In this document: one piece after another, positions 46,109 to 56,136 of the stretch
How the letters are laid out: the number at the start of each line of letters is the position of its first letter
Position numbering within the stretch: the first letter of the stretch is position 1
Assembly (NCBI RefSeq): GCF_900156915.1
Contig: NZ_LT732535.1
Location: 827,480-891,479, forward strand
DNA from: Sediminibacillus massiliensis
GTDB taxonomy: Bacteria > Bacillota > Bacilli > Bacillales > Amphibacillaceae
Length of the DNA stretch: 64,000 nt
Reading direction: 5' to 3'
Translations under genes and position numbers: made by a program
The notes under the pieces: model-generated
Told to the model about the DNA's origin: nothing
The model's database searches: none
The model's input: only the letters and a program-made list of their open reading frames with translations

Positions 46109-46291
46109 AAAAAAACTGCCTGATTAAATTTCAGGCAGTTTTTTCTTCTTATTCTTTTCCACAAGTCGGACATTTTCCATAAAGCGTAGATACTTTCTCA
46201 TCCTCATAATGATCAATGATACACTGACAATCCTGACAAACGATCGTACCCATTAAACGTCCAACCCCTTTAAATTAGTAATTTTGTATTC
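46109..46291 (-). ncRNA. sr1: SR1-like dual-function regulatory RNA
   Basis: Predicted minus-strand transcript from about 46291 to the terminator AACTGCCTGA/TCAGGCAGTT (46114-46140). Length about 180 bases, close to the roughly 205 of B. subtilis SR1. It contains the SR1P reading frame, a TTGAAA-N17-TATAAT promoter and a cre box. B. subtilis SR1 pairs with ahrC mRNA and encodes SR1P. The base-pairing segments could not be checked here, because ahrC is outside the window. Antisense overlap with speA is nil; the terminator is shared. Confidence 0.78.
46149..46253 (-). CDS. sr1P: GapA-binding peptide SR1P
   Basis: 34-residue peptide MGTIVCQDCQCIIDHYEDEK followed by a strand (VSTLYG) and a second cysteine pair (CPTC). 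The first nine residues and the acidic YEDEKV stretch match SR1P, the peptide that binds glyceraldehyde-3-phosphate dehydrogenase GapA and promotes its contact with RNase J1. An AAAGGGG site lies upstream at 11 bases. Cysteine spacing (CxxCxC and CxxC) suggests metal binding. Confidence 0.85.
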   Translation of the reverse strand: MGTIVCQDCQCIIDHYEDEKVSTLYGKCPTCGKE

Positions 46292-46326
46292 GTTTTCATT
46301 ATAATATCATAATTAGCGATTTTCAA
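46284..46326 (-). promoter_or_regulatory. SR1 promoter with catabolite-responsive element
   Basis: Minus strand: TTGAAA (46326-46321), 17 bases, TATAAT (46303-46298), then ATGAAAACGAATACAA (46299-46284), which agrees with the CcpA cre consensus WTGNNARCGNWWWCAW at every position and covers the predicted start. In B. subtilis SR1 is repressed mainly by CcpN and weakly by CcpA; no CcpN site was sought beyond this. Confidence 0.8.
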
Positions 46327-46372
46327 GGGTTATATGTTACATTTTTATATAATTATGTCATACAATTAGGCA

Positions 46373-46412
46373 TAATAAAACCCCATTGCAGTATATGCAA
46401 TGGAGTTGGTTT
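46373..46412 (-). terminator. Terminator of the NodB-type lipoprotein gene
   Basis: Minus-strand stem CCATTGCA/TGCAATGG flanked by AACT and GGTTTTATT; the hairpin starts at the stop codon. Confidence 0.8.
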
Positions 46413-47287
46413 TATTCCGGTGTTTCTAATAATTTCGGATCTATCGGTTCAAAACCTTTGTTTCTCAGACCTTTTACTATATCTTCCAAAGCATTCGCTG
46501 TCCATTCCCTATCGTGCATTAGCAAATTTGCTCCATTGCCAAGCAACTCGGTGTTGACCATGATATCAGCTATAGCTTCTTTTGTCATATACTCTTCGTT
46601 CCAATCATATCCATATGACCAGTTCATTAGCAACATTCCTTCTTCTTCCGCCAGTTTCTTCGAGTAGTCGGTATTCTGGCCGTGTGGCGCCCTGAAAAAC
46701 TTAGGCCTTTCCCCAATGATATCTTCAATCAAGTCATTCAATTTTATTATTTCTTCTTTTTGTGTTTGTTCGTCTACCTCTCCCAGTGCCTGGTGATTAA
46801 AGGTATGATTTCCGATAAGGAATCCCATTTCATGGATTTTTCTCAATGTGTCTTTTTCCTCTTCAGTATCAAGAAAGTGGCCATTAACGAAAAATATCGC
46901 TCCGGCATCCAATTCGTTTAGTGTTTCAGCCATTTGAAGAGCATGTTCGTCAGGCGCATCGTCAATAGTCAAAAGAACAACTTGCTCATCGACTCCATCT
47001 TCCAGAGGTTTTACACGCCAGTTTTCTGTTAGTTCATACTTTGGCGAGATTTCTACTTCCGGGCTCTCTTGTTCTTCTTGTTCTTCTTGTTCTTCCTCTA
47101 CATCCAATTCATCTGGTTGTCCGCTGGTTTCTACCTCCCCATCGTTGGATTTATCCGAATCTTCCTCTTTTACTTCGTTTGCATTTGACAACTCTTCTGA
47201 ATCTGTTTCCGTACTGGAATCGGCAGCATTACTGCAAGCCGATAGGATAAACAGCCCTAACAGAGTCATAAACAAATATTTCTTCAA
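46412..47287 (-). CDS. Polysaccharide deacetylase (NodB) lipoprotein
   Basis: 291 residues: signal peptide with lipobox LSAC (15-18), a Glu/Ser/Asp-rich linker of about 70 residues containing EEQ repeats, then a NodB homology domain. Motif 1 is TIDDAP (usually TFDDGP), motif 2 HTFNH, motif 3 RAPHGQ; the metal-binding Asp-His-His set is kept, so activity on peptidoglycan or another N-acetylated polymer is plausible. Not in the B. subtilis order at this place. Divergent from the BCCT gene. Confidence 0.88.
   Translation of the reverse strand: MKKYLFMTLLGLFILSACSNAADSSTETDSEELSNANEVKEEDSDKSNDGEVETSGQPDELDVEEEQEEQEEQESPEVEISPKYELTENWRVKPLEDGVDEQVVLLTIDDAPDEHALQMAETLNELDAGAIFFVNGHFLDTEEEKDTLRKIHEMGFLIGNHTFNHQALGEVDEQTQKEEIIKLNDLIEDIIGERPKFFRAPHGQNTDYSKKLAEEEGMLLMNWSYGYDWNEEYMTKEAIADIMVNTELLGNGANLLMHDREWTANALEDIVKGLRNKGFEPIDPKLLETPE
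47068..47094 (-). repeat. Three-unit 9-base tandem repeat inside the lipoprotein linker
   Basis: CTTGTTCTT occurs three times head to tail (47068-47076, 47077-47085, 47086-47094, plus-strand notation) and encodes the EEQEEQEEQ run. Copy-number change would keep the frame and only alter linker length. Confidence 0.8.
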
Positions 47288-47417
47288 AAAAAGACCCCCT
47301 GATAATGAAAAAACTTCTCCCCTATTATAACGGAAAAATATTTATATTGTGACATTTTTTGTTAAATCATTGTCATATTTTAGATGTTTTGATTGCATGT
47401 GATTTCTTTCTGGTTTT

Positions 47418-47443
47418 GTTTATAGCCGAGAGGGTTTGGGTAG
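47418..47443 (+). promoter_or_regulatory. Candidate SigB promoter for the BCCT transporter
   Basis: GTTTAT (47418-47423), 14 bases, GGGTAG (47438-47443) resembles the general stress consensus GTTTAA-N12/15-GGGTAT with one mismatch in each half. It lies about 200 bases before the gene. B. subtilis osmoprotectant transporters opuD and opuE have SigB promoters. The rest of the 354-base gap between the lipoprotein and BCCT genes (47288-47641) is AT-rich with no gene. Confidence 0.45.
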
Positions 47444-47641
47444 TAGATTATAATGTAACGCGCAGTTCATAATTTTGTATCTTTCAACTTGTTAAGGACA
47501 TATTATAAACGCTTGTCGAAAAAATCACTATAAAACACGGCAAATCATTTTAAATTAGTCAACAATTATGTTTTAATACTTAAATGTGGCTTAAAATATC
47601 CTTATTTGAAAAATTAAACCAAAATGAAAGGAATGATATGG

Positions 47642-49174
47642 ATGAATAGAATTACAAGAGTATTTTGGATTTCACTCGCAGTAGCAGTAATATTCATAGC
47701 CTGGGGTATCATCCCGGAATCTGTCCTTCCAAACGGAAACTTGGACAACGTTACAAGCATCGTCCAAGGATTCATTGTAGAAAAATTCGGTTGGTTTTAC
47801 TTACTATCCGCTACAGGCTTTCTAGTATTTGCAATATTCCTCATTTTTTCTAAGTATGGGAATATCAAGCTTGGTAAGCCGGATGACCAACCGGAGTATA
47901 ATTACTTAACTTGGTTCGCCATGCTTTTCAGTGCCGGAATGGGTATCGGCCTTGTTTTCTGGGGAGCGGCCGAACCATTGTCACATTTCCACACACCGCC
48001 TGATGCAGATATCACTCCGGGATCAGGAGATGCAGCACGTACAGCTATGCGTTACAGTTTCTTCCACTGGGGTTTGCATCCGTGGGGAATCTATGCAGTA
48101 ATTGCTCTGGCATTAGCATATTTCAAATTCCGAAAAGGTGCCCCTGGGCTTGTCAGTTCCATATTGGAACCACTGTTCGGCGAGAAAATAAAAGGCGGCT
48201 GGGGAACACTTGTTGATTTCATTGTAGTTTTTGCGACTATATTCGGTGTTGCTACATCACTTGGTCTTGGCGCAATCCAAATCAGCGGAGGCTTAGCATT
48301 TATCTTTCCTGGTATTGACAGAACGATTTCCGTCCAACTAATTATAATTGGAGTCGTCACAGTGCTTTACCTTCTATCAGCTATGACCGGTCTTAACAAG
48401 GGAATCAAGTATTTAAGTAACACTAATATTGTCCTTGCCATTCTACTAATGCTGTTCTTGCTTTTTGCTGGTCCGACAAACTTTATCATGGACCTATTTA
48501 CCACTTCACTTGGTAACTATGCCGCAAATATTACTGGCATGAGCTTCAGGTTGACACCATTTGATCAGAACAACACATGGATTCAAGGCTGGACGATATT
48601 CTATTGGGCTTGGTGGATTGCCTGGGCGCCATTTGTAGGTACCTTTATTGCCCGTGTTTCTAAAGGCCGGACAATCAGAGAATTTGTACTTGGGGTACTT
48701 TTAGTTCCAACTATTTTCGGTGCCTTATGGTTTTCAGTATTCGGCGGATCTGCCATCAACCTAGAGTTTTATGGCGGTCAAGACATCATTCACTATGTTA
48801 ATGATATGGGTACAGAGGTTGCGTTGTTCGCAGTATTGGAAAGCTATCCTTTAGGCATTGTTATGTCCATCATTGCCGTATTGCTTATCAGTACCTTTTT
48901 TATCACTTCAGCAGACTCGGCTACGTTTGTATTGGGCATGCAGACAACAGGCGGCGGCTTGAACCCTCAAAACAAAATCAAATTTGTTTGGGGCATCATT
49001 CAGTCTGCAGCTGCAGCTATCCTTCTGTGGCAAGGTGGCTTAGAAACATTACAAACAGCATCTATAATTGCAGCTTTTCCTTTCGCAATCATTATGATAT
49101 TGATCGTATTCTCGCTGGTCAAATCATTTAAAGAGGAAGCAAAGCAGATGGATTTGAGAAGGCCAAAAAATTAA
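47642..49174 (+). CDS. BCCT family osmoprotectant transporter (OpuD-like)
   Basis: 510-residue membrane protein with 12 helices, of the betaine-choline-carnitine family; imports compatible solutes with sodium. The signature region WTIFYWAWWIAWAPFVGTF near residue 315 and the glycine-rich FSAGMGIGLVFWGAAEP near 100 are diagnostic. Only short termini are present, so it may lack the long regulatory tail seen in BetP. ATG 47642 has AAAGGA nine bases upstream; the frame can be extended to 47624, but that ATG has no site. Substrate (betaine, choline or proline betaine) not determinable. Confidence 0.92.
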   Translation: MNRITRVFWISLAVAVIFIAWGIIPESVLPNGNLDNVTSIVQGFIVEKFGWFYLLSATGFLVFAIFLIFSKYGNIKLGKPDDQPEYNYLTWFAMLFSAGMGIGLVFWGAAEPLSHFHTPPDADITPGSGDAARTAMRYSFFHWGLHPWGIYAVIALALAYFKFRKGAPGLVSSILEPLFGEKIKGGWGTLVDFIVVFATIFGVATSLGLGAIQISGGLAFIFPGIDRTISVQLIIIGVVTVLYLLSAMTGLNKGIKYLSNTNIVLAILLMLFLLFAGPTNFIMDLFTTSLGNYAANITGMSFRLTPFDQNNTWIQGWTIFYWAWWIAWAPFVGTFIARVSKGRTIREFVLGVLLVPTIFGALWFSVFGGSAINLEFYGGQDIIHYVNDMGTEVALFAVLESYPLGIVMSIIAVLLISTFFITSADSATFVLGMQTTGGGLNPQNKIKFVWGIIQSAAAAILLWQGGLETLQTASIIAAFPFAIIMILIVFSLVKSFKEEAKQMDLRRPKN

Positions 49175-49180
49175 TACGAC

Positions 49181-49220
49181 AAAAAACACCTCTTTTTGCT
49201 ATTGCAGAAGAGGTGTTTTT
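49181..49220 (+). terminator. Terminator of the BCCT gene
   Basis: Stem AAAACACCTCTT/AAGAGGTGTTTT followed by T residues. Confidence 0.9.
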
Positions 49221-49374
49221 AAATAGGAACTAATCCTACCGAGAATGCTAATCAAACTATTTTACAGTATTTTTCGCATATCACTCTCCTTTTTCATTTG
49301 TATAACATTTACGTAACATCGGCATATAATGACAAATTATTTGTTAGAATGTAAACAAATCTTGATAAAGGAAG

Positions 49375-49770
49375 GTGCCTCCTATCCATACAAAAAAATG
49401 GTTTCCATTTGTTTTCTTAGTCATGATTTTCTTTATCAGCAGCTGCAGTCATGAGAAACCTGTTGAAATTGTGGAATTCAGCCCAAGCGATTATAAGGTT
49501 CAATTCTTTTCAGATAAATCAGATCTTGAATTGGAAGATGAATACTTGAGTGCAATTCTTGATTTGAAAAATTCATACCCCTCTTTAATCAATAAAATAG
49601 AACTGAAGGAAACTTCAGTGTCAGCTATAAAAGCAGATTCAATCACCGAAACGCCTGCCCTGGTAATTACGAAGGATGGACAAACCATTACGAAACTTAG
49701 CGGACAGACTTCCAAATCCGATGTCCTTTCCGAATTAAAAAAAATAGTGGATGCAGAAAAAGCTTTGTAG
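49375..49770 (+). CDS. slp: Small lipoprotein, Slp-like
   Basis: 131 residues: basic start, hydrophobic segment and lipobox ISSC (near 21-24), then a compact domain in which FFSDKSDL and TPALVITKDGQTITKLSG look like a thioredoxin-fold remnant without the CxxC. It lies next to pdhD, where B. subtilis has the small peptidoglycan-associated lipoprotein slp; the name rests on position and size. The GTG start directly follows AAGGAAG, which is close, so the start is uncertain. Hairpin at its stop. Confidence 0.65.
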   Translation: MPPIHTKKWFPFVFLVMIFFISSCSHEKPVEIVEFSPSDYKVQFFSDKSDLELEDEYLSAILDLKNSYPSLINKIELKETSVSAIKADSITETPALVITKDGQTITKLSGQTSKSDVLSELKKIVDAEKAL

Positions 49771-49795
49771 GCAGCGCTACAAAGCTTTTCTTATT
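49756..49795 (+). terminator. Terminator of the slp-like gene
   Basis: Stem AAAAGCTTTGTAG/CTACAAAGCTTTT overlaps the stop codon, followed by CTTATTTCT. Confidence 0.78.
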
Positions 49796-49844
49796 TCTAT
49801 TTAACGCGATATCCCTTAGTCTTCTGGCAAGGCAGCCGGGTCAT

Positions 49845-49896
49845 CAAAAAAGCTGTATCAGAAAGTCCTTTAGAGACTTCTGATACAGCTTTTTCC
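49845..49896. terminator. Terminator of the pdh operon
   Basis: Stem AAAAAGCTGTATCAGAAGTC-like arms (AGCTGTATCAGAAAGTC / GACTTCTGATACAGCT) with A and T runs on either side; ends pdhABCD on the minus strand and may back up slp. Confidence 0.88.
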
Positions 49897-49921
49897 TATT
49901 TATCAAATATCTATTCTGTTA

Positions 49922-51331
49922 TTACTTAGCAATGTGGATAGGAGTTCCCATGGCAACCTCTGCAGCTTCCATAACAATCTCTCCTAGAGTTGGATGGGCA
50001 TGGATAGTAAGTGCTAAATCTTCCGCTGTCATACCAGCTTCCACAGCCAAGCCAATTTCAGCAATCATGTCACTGGCATTCGGGCCTGCAATCTGGCCAC
50101 CAAGTACCAATCCATCTTCTTTTCTAGTAATCAACTTAACAAAACCATCGCTATCGTTCAGTGATAATGCTCGACCATTTGCAGCGAATGGGAATTTAGC
50201 AGCTGTTACTTCATAACCAGCATCTTTGGCACTTTGCTCGTCATGACCGACAGTAGCAAGTTCAGGTTCAGAGAAAACAACAGCTGGAATACCATTATAA
50301 TCAATAGCTGCTTTTTCACCGCTGATCGCTTCAGCTGCAATCTTTCCTTCATAAGATGCTTTATGAGCCAATGGCGGTCCAGGTACGATATCACCGATAG
50401 CATAAATGTTCTCTACATTTGTGCGGCACTGCTCGTCAATTTTAATAATGCCTTTATCATCCATTTCGATTCCTACTTGCTCAAGGCCGATTTCTTCTGT
50501 GTTCGGACGGCGGCCAACAGTCACCAATACATAATCCGCTTCGATTTTTTCTTCTTTATCTTTCGCTTCATACGTAACAGTTACGCCACTATCAGTTTCT
50601 TCAACGCCTTTGGCCATGGCTTGAGTAACAACCTCTACACCTTTTTTCTTCAGGCGTCTTTTAACAAGGGAAGTCATTTGTTTTTCGAAACCACCCAAGA
50701 TATCTTTCGTACCTTCGAGAATAGTTACTTGGGTGCCAAAGTTTGCATAGGCAGTACCCAGCTCAGTTCCGATATAACCTCCACCGATAACTACAAGCTT
50801 TTCAGGAATTTCTTCAAGGGCCAAAGCGCCTGTCGAATCAATTACCCTGTTGGAGTATTTGAAAGTTGGCAATTCAATAGGTCTTGAACCAGTAGCAATA
50901 ATGCAATTATTGAATGTATAGGTTTGAGAGTTTTTCTCATCCATTACCCGAACAGTATTTTTATCGACAAAATAAACTTCACCTTTGACGATATCTACTT
51001 TGTTCGCTTTCAATAGTCCTTCAACACCTGTAGTAAGTTTGTTAACTACTCCGCCTTTCCATTCTTGGACTTTGGAAAAATCAACAGAAACATTTTCAGC
51101 TTTAATGCCCATGTCATCTTCCCCGTGTGCATACTCAACACGGTGTCCAGCCTGGATCAATGCTTTGGAAGGAATACATCCAACGTTCAAACAAACGCCG
51201 CCCAAATTTCCTTTATCGACAATTGTAACTTTTTGTCCAGTTTGCGCAGCGCGGATGGCGGCTACATAGCCGCCAGGTCCTGCACCAACAACAAGAGTGT
51301 CTAATTCAATTGGAAAATCTCCTACTACCAT
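49922..51331 (-). CDS. pdhD: Dihydrolipoyl dehydrogenase (E3) PdhD
   Basis: FAD- and NAD-dependent disulfide oxidoreductase, E3 of pyruvate dehydrogenase and probably of other 2-oxoacid complexes. 469 residues. FAD loop [17 protein letters not shown], redox disulfide [13 protein letters not shown] (near 43-55), NAD loop [13 protein letters not shown] and the C-terminal catalytic pair HAHPTLGE are present. Three bases after pdhC. Confidence 0.98.
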   Translation of the reverse strand: MVVGDFPIELDTLVVGAGPGGYVAAIRAAQTGQKVTIVDKGNLGGVCLNVGCIPSKALIQAGHRVEYAHGEDDMGIKAENVSVDFSKVQEWKGGVVNKLTTGVEGLLKANKVDIVKGEVYFVDKNTVRVMDEKNSQTYTFNNCIIATGSRPIELPTFKYSNRVIDSTGALALEEIPEKLVVIGGGYIGTELGTAYANFGTQVTILEGTKDILGGFEKQMTSLVKRRLKKKGVEVVTQAMAKGVEETDSGVTVTYEAKDKEEKIEADYVLVTVGRRPNTEEIGLEQVGIEMDDKGIIKIDEQCRTNVENIYAIGDIVPGPPLAHKASYEGKIAAEAISGEKAAIDYNGIPAVVFSEPELATVGHDEQSAKDAGYEVTAAKFPFAANGRALSLNDSDGFVKLITRKEDGLVLGGQIAGPNASDMIAEIGLAVEAGMTAEDLALTIHAHPTLGEIVMEAAEVAMGTPIHIAK

Positions 51332-51334
51332 ACT

Positions 51335-52624
51335 TTACGCCTCCATCATGATTAATTGTGGATCGTTCAACAAACGCTTGATCTGGTTCAATGCCATTTG
51401 TGCTGTTGCACCATCTACAATACGGTGGTCAAAGCTCAAGGATAGGGACAATACAGGAGCTACAACGATTTCTCCGTCACGAACTACCGGTTTTTCGGCA
51501 ATTCGACCAATACCGAGAATTGCAGCTTCCGGATAGTTAAGAACCGGAGTAAACCACTGTCCACCTGCAGAACCGATGTTAGAAATAGTGCTTGAAGCAC
51601 CCTTCATTTCATTCGGTCCTAGTTTACCATCTCTAGCTTTAACTGCCAATTCATTAATTTCTTGAGAAATAGCAAAGATAGATTTAGCATCTGCATTTTT
51701 CACGACAGGAACTAACAATCCTTTATCCGTATCAGCAGCAATACCGATATTATAGTAATGCTTTTGAACTATTTCATCTGTATTTTCATCGATAGATGCG
51801 TTCAAGATTGGATATTTTCTCAATGCAGAAACTAGAGCTTTAACTACATAAGGAAGATAAGTAAGTTTAATTTCCTGTTCAGCAGCAACAGCTTTGAATT
51901 TCTTACGATGAGCAACCAGCTCGGTTACGTCGACATCGTCGTGTAAAGTAACGTGTGGAGCTTTTGTTTTAGAATTCACCATTGCTTTCGCGATAGATTT
52001 GCGAATACCGCTCATTTTCTCGCGAGTTTCAGGGAATTCGCCGGCTGGTGCAGTTTGCTGAGTAGCAGCACTTTGTTCTTCAGGCTGTTGTTCAGTTTGT
52101 TCTTGCTGATCAGCTGTAGCAGTCTGCTGTCCACCGCCTAAATAACTGTCTACATCTTCTTTGACGATACGACCGTTTTTTCCGGAACCTTGGACCTTGC
52201 GGATGTCTACATCGTTGTCACGAGCGTATTTACGAACAGACGGCATAGCAATAATAGTGCCATTGTTTACTTCTTCGTCTGATCCTGTTTCTTCTTCCGT
52301 TTGCGTTTTTGCGGCAGGCTCGTTCTGGCTGCCTTCTTCCGCTGCAGGTTCAGAAGCTTCTTCCGTACTTTCTTCTGACTCATATCCTTCAGCATCGATA
52401 GAGATGATAACATCACCTACTACTGCCACAGTACCTTCTTCTACTTTCACATCTTTAACGGTTCCTTCTACAGGAGAAGGGATTTCTACTACCGCTTTAT
52501 CATTTTGCACTTCACAAAGAACGTCGTCTTCTTTAATTTCGTCGCCTTCTTTGACGAACCATTTTACAATTTCACCTTCATGGATACCTTCACCGATATC
52601 CGGTAGCTTAAATTCAAAAGCCAT
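51335..52624 (-). CDS. pdhC: Dihydrolipoamide acetyltransferase (E2) PdhC
   Basis: E2 core of the pyruvate dehydrogenase complex. 429 residues: one lipoyl domain with lipoylated lysine in NDKAVVE (near 42), a Glu/Ala-rich linker, a subunit-binding domain ([18 protein letters not shown], 124-160), a Gln/Ala-rich linker and the catalytic domain ending with [11 protein letters not shown] with GGAGGT upstream. Confidence 0.98.
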   Translation of the reverse strand: MAFEFKLPDIGEGIHEGEIVKWFVKEGDEIKEDDVLCEVQNDKAVVEIPSPVEGTVKDVKVEEGTVAVVGDVIISIDAEGYESEESTEEASEPAAEEGSQNEPAAKTQTEEETGSDEEVNNGTIIAMPSVRKYARDNDVDIRKVQGSGKNGRIVKEDVDSYLGGGQQTATADQQEQTEQQPEEQSAATQQTAPAGEFPETREKMSGIRKSIAKAMVNSKTKAPHVTLHDDVDVTELVAHRKKFKAVAAEQEIKLTYLPYVVKALVSALRKYPILNASIDENTDEIVQKHYYNIGIAADTDKGLLVPVVKNADAKSIFAISQEINELAVKARDGKLGPNEMKGASSTISNIGSAGGQWFTPVLNYPEAAILGIGRIAEKPVVRDGEIVVAPVLSLSLSFDHRIVDGATAQMALNQIKRLLNDPQLIMMEA

Positions 52625-52651
52625 AAATATTACCTCCCATCTCAGGTTCTA

Positions 52652-53629
52652 TTAAAAGTTAACTACTTGATTTACTTTCTCTACGATGTCGTTGTAATTC
52701 GGCAACCAAACTTCTTCCGCTTGCGAGAATGCATAAACGGTATCAGGTGCAGTAACTCGAAGAACAGGCGCTTCCAAGTGCAGAATTGCTCTTTCCTGGA
52801 TTTCAGCGATGATATGGGAAGCCATACCAGCTTGACGTTGAGCTTCTTGAACCACCACGACACGATTAGTCTTTTCCACAGATTTCAAAATTGTTTCCAT
52901 GTCTATCGGCATAACAGTTCTTAAGTCGATTACCTCTGCCTGGATGCCGTTCTTTTCTAATTCTTCAGCTGCTTTCAGGGAAGAATGGACCATCGCACCG
53001 TATGCAATTAAAGTAACGTCGCTGCCTTCTCTCTTGATGTCTGCTTTACCAAGATCAATAGTATATTCTTCTTCAGGTACTTCCCCACGGAAAGAACGAT
53101 AAAGTTTCATATGCTCAAGAAATACAACTGGATCATTATCACGAATGGAAGAAATCAACAATCCTTTCGCATCATATGGAGTAGAAGGAATGACCACTTT
53201 CATTCCCGGCTGTTGAGCAATCAACCCTTCTAATGAGTCTGCATGCAACTCAGGAGTGTGTACCCCTCCACCGAAAGGCGAACGGATAGTAATTGGTTGT
53301 TCAACCGTACCTCCTGATCTGTAACGCAATCGAGCCATCTGGCCATTGATTGCATCCATAGCCTCATAAACGAAGCCAAAGAACTGAATTTCGGGAACAG
53401 GACGGAACCCTTGCAAAGCAAGACCGATAGAAATTCCGCCAATACCTGACTCTGCAAGAGGGGTATCGAATACACGGTCTTCGCCAAACTCGGCTTGAAG
53501 CCCTTCAGTAGCACGGAAAACTCCACCGTTTTGTCCAACGTCTTCACCGTAGACAAGCACATTTTCGTCATTTTTAAGTTCTGTGCGCAAGGCATCAGTG
53601 ATTGCTTGAATCATTGTCATTTGTGCCAT
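52652..53629 (-). CDS. pdhB: Pyruvate dehydrogenase E1 beta subunit PdhB
   Basis: 325-residue transketolase-like subunit. It begins [15 protein letters not shown] and has [18 protein letters not shown] and the [11 protein letters not shown] motif typical of E1 beta. It completes the thiamine diphosphate site with PdhA. Starts 3 bases after pdhA. Confidence 0.98.
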   Translation of the reverse strand: MAQMTMIQAITDALRTELKNDENVLVYGEDVGQNGGVFRATEGLQAEFGEDRVFDTPLAESGIGGISIGLALQGFRPVPEIQFFGFVYEAMDAINGQMARLRYRSGGTVEQPITIRSPFGGGVHTPELHADSLEGLIAQQPGMKVVIPSTPYDAKGLLISSIRDNDPVVFLEHMKLYRSFRGEVPEEEYTIDLGKADIKREGSDVTLIAYGAMVHSSLKAAEELEKNGIQAEVIDLRTVMPIDMETILKSVEKTNRVVVVQEAQRQAGMASHIIAEIQERAILHLEAPVLRVTAPDTVYAFSQAEEVWLPNYNDIVEKVNQVVNF

Positions 53630-53632
53630 GAT

Positions 53633-54721
<1,089 letters not shown>

Positions 54722-54739
54722 TCACCTCTTCCTTTCTCT

Positions 54740-54855
54740 TATCCTTTAAATTTTCCCGTAACTACGGGTAGGTTAGTAAGACTGAGTTTTGATAAGCCGA
54801 GCTTCTAGTCCGAATAAGGACTATCAGCCGTACGCAGCGGGAATTTTCCCTTTAC
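54740..54855 (-). other. Candidate structured leader of the pdh operon
   Basis: Minus-strand RNA between the promoter region and pdhA with three local hairpins in series: GGGAA/TTCCC (about 54850-54838); GCT.GA.TAGTCC/GGACTA.GA.AGC (about 54827-54801), whose internal loop is a tandem G-A pair arrangement; and CCCGT/ACGGG (about 54768-54755) just before the ribosome site. No family known to me matches (not T-box, TPP or c-di-AMP by their core motifs). Could be a regulatory leader or chance pairing. Confidence 0.4.
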
Positions 54856-55005
54856 CGTTTTAGCCTTCCCAAAAGATGAAAAAATCTGTACCATAATATA
54901 AAATACAATACCCTGTATGTATTTTTTTAATCTTGATCACTAGTAGCAAGAAACTGTTACATTTATATACATCAATTTGACTGGTACAATTTTCACTCTG
55001 ATATT

Positions 55006-55034
55006 AGTTTAGCTCATCCATTTCCCATGGTCAA
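55006..55034 (-). promoter_or_regulatory. Candidate SigA promoter for pdhABCD
   Basis: Minus strand TTGACC (55034-55029), 17 bases, TAAACT (55011-55006). Predicted start near 54999, giving a leader of about 280 bases. The rest of the 510-base gap (54716-55225) is AT-rich without reading frames. Confidence 0.5.
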
Positions 55035-55184
55035 ACACTTTAACCTGTATTTTTATTTATTTTTATCAAAAACTTTCATGGTTTCCTATATAAATAACTT
55101 TTTCTCAAGCCGTCTACAACCACCCTGTTTCATTTGAAACAGAGAACTGTATTAATGAATGGTTGACGACCCGCCTTAATTCCC

Positions 55185-55224
55185 AACAAAAAAAACTTCC
55201 CTTTAAATGGAAGTTTTTTTGTTG
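55185..55224 (-). terminator. Terminator of ykyA
   Basis: AAAAAAACTTCC/GGAAGTTTTTTT stem with T run, ending at the ykyA stop; insulates pdh. Confidence 0.9.
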
Positions 55225-55225
55225 A

Positions 55226-55909
55226 TTATTCTTCGGTTTCGCCCGATTCAGTTGCTTCGTCATACTCGACATCTATACCTGCTGCTTCATAAAACGATTG
55301 TTTCAATTGATTATATTGTTCCGTATAGTCGTTGAAGCTCTGGTTTGCCGAAATCACTTCGTCATATTGATTGTTGATCGTATCAATCTGCTTTCTCAAT
55401 TCTTCCTCTTTCAGTTCTTGATTTTGGAGTAATTCGTATAAGGTTCTGTCTTGTTCAAGGGCGGAAGTGTAAGATTCATTCAAATCCTGATATGCTTGGT
55501 AACGATCATTCATAGTTGAGACCATTTCTTCCGCTTTCCCCTTGACCTCTTCTTCTTCCAGCTCGTCAACCATTTCTGCCGCTTTATCAAATTCCTCTTT
55601 GGCATCTTCAATGCTTTGCTTCTCTGTTTTCAGCTTCTCTTCGCGCTCATCGATAATACTTATTGCTTCTTGGGATAATTCTTCGACCTGATCGAATTCT
55701 TCCATTCCCAGGTTAATAATTTCATTATAAATTTCTTTCTCCCGTTGTTCCAATTCAACCAGGGGCTGCTGTTGTTCAGCAAAGGCCTCCTCCAAAGCGA
55801 CAGCTTCTTCCAGATGCTCATACATTTGCTCAGAAGTCGATTGATTATTGCAAGCAGCCAGCACAAGTAAGAAAACTGCAGATATGTATGCAAATACTCT
55901 CTTTCCCAA
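55226..55909 (-). CDS. ykyA: YkyA family cell-wall-binding lipoprotein
   Basis: 227 residues: signal peptide with lipobox LAAC (near 17-20), then an almost wholly helical, Glu-rich coiled-coil domain (YkyA type) and an acidic C-terminus. TTG 55909 is preferred because GGAGGAG is about seven bases upstream; the frame extends to 56020, but those 37 residues precede the signal peptide and lack a site. Between def and pdhA as in B. subtilis. Role unknown. Confidence 0.88.
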   Translation of the reverse strand: MGKRVFAYISAVFLLVLAACNNQSTSEQMYEHLEEAVALEEAFAEQQQPLVELEQREKEIYNEIINLGMEEFDQVEELSQEAISIIDEREEKLKTEKQSIEDAKEEFDKAAEMVDELEEEEVKGKAEEMVSTMNDRYQAYQDLNESYTSALEQDRTLYELLQNQELKEEELRKQIDTINNQYDEVISANQSFNDYTEQYNQLKQSFYEAAGIDVEYDEATESGETEE

Positions 55910-56136
55910 CACTTCTCCTCCTAACTCTTGATGGGTACCTTGTTTATGTATAAAATATGTACGATTACAATAATATAACAATTTTCGCAGATAATAAAGG
56001 ATTTTCCAAGCTTTATACAACCGTTTTCTTTATAGGAAATTCCGGACTGAGAAGTGCTTGTGTTTAACGCAACAATTGAAGGAAGTTCTGTGTTAAACTT
56101 ATATCAGTAAAAGAAGGCTTATAGGAGTGAAGAAGA

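Noticed and set aside
50234-50887. 217-residue plus-strand frame opposite pdhD
   Set aside because: Antisense shadow of a highly conserved gene; composition (Phe/Cys/Tyr rich) is typical of reverse-frame translation.
54740-54855. T-box or thiamine diphosphate riboswitch before pdhA
   Set aside because: The diagnostic T-box AGGGTGG core and the TPP CTGAGA/ACCTGATCTGG motifs are absent.
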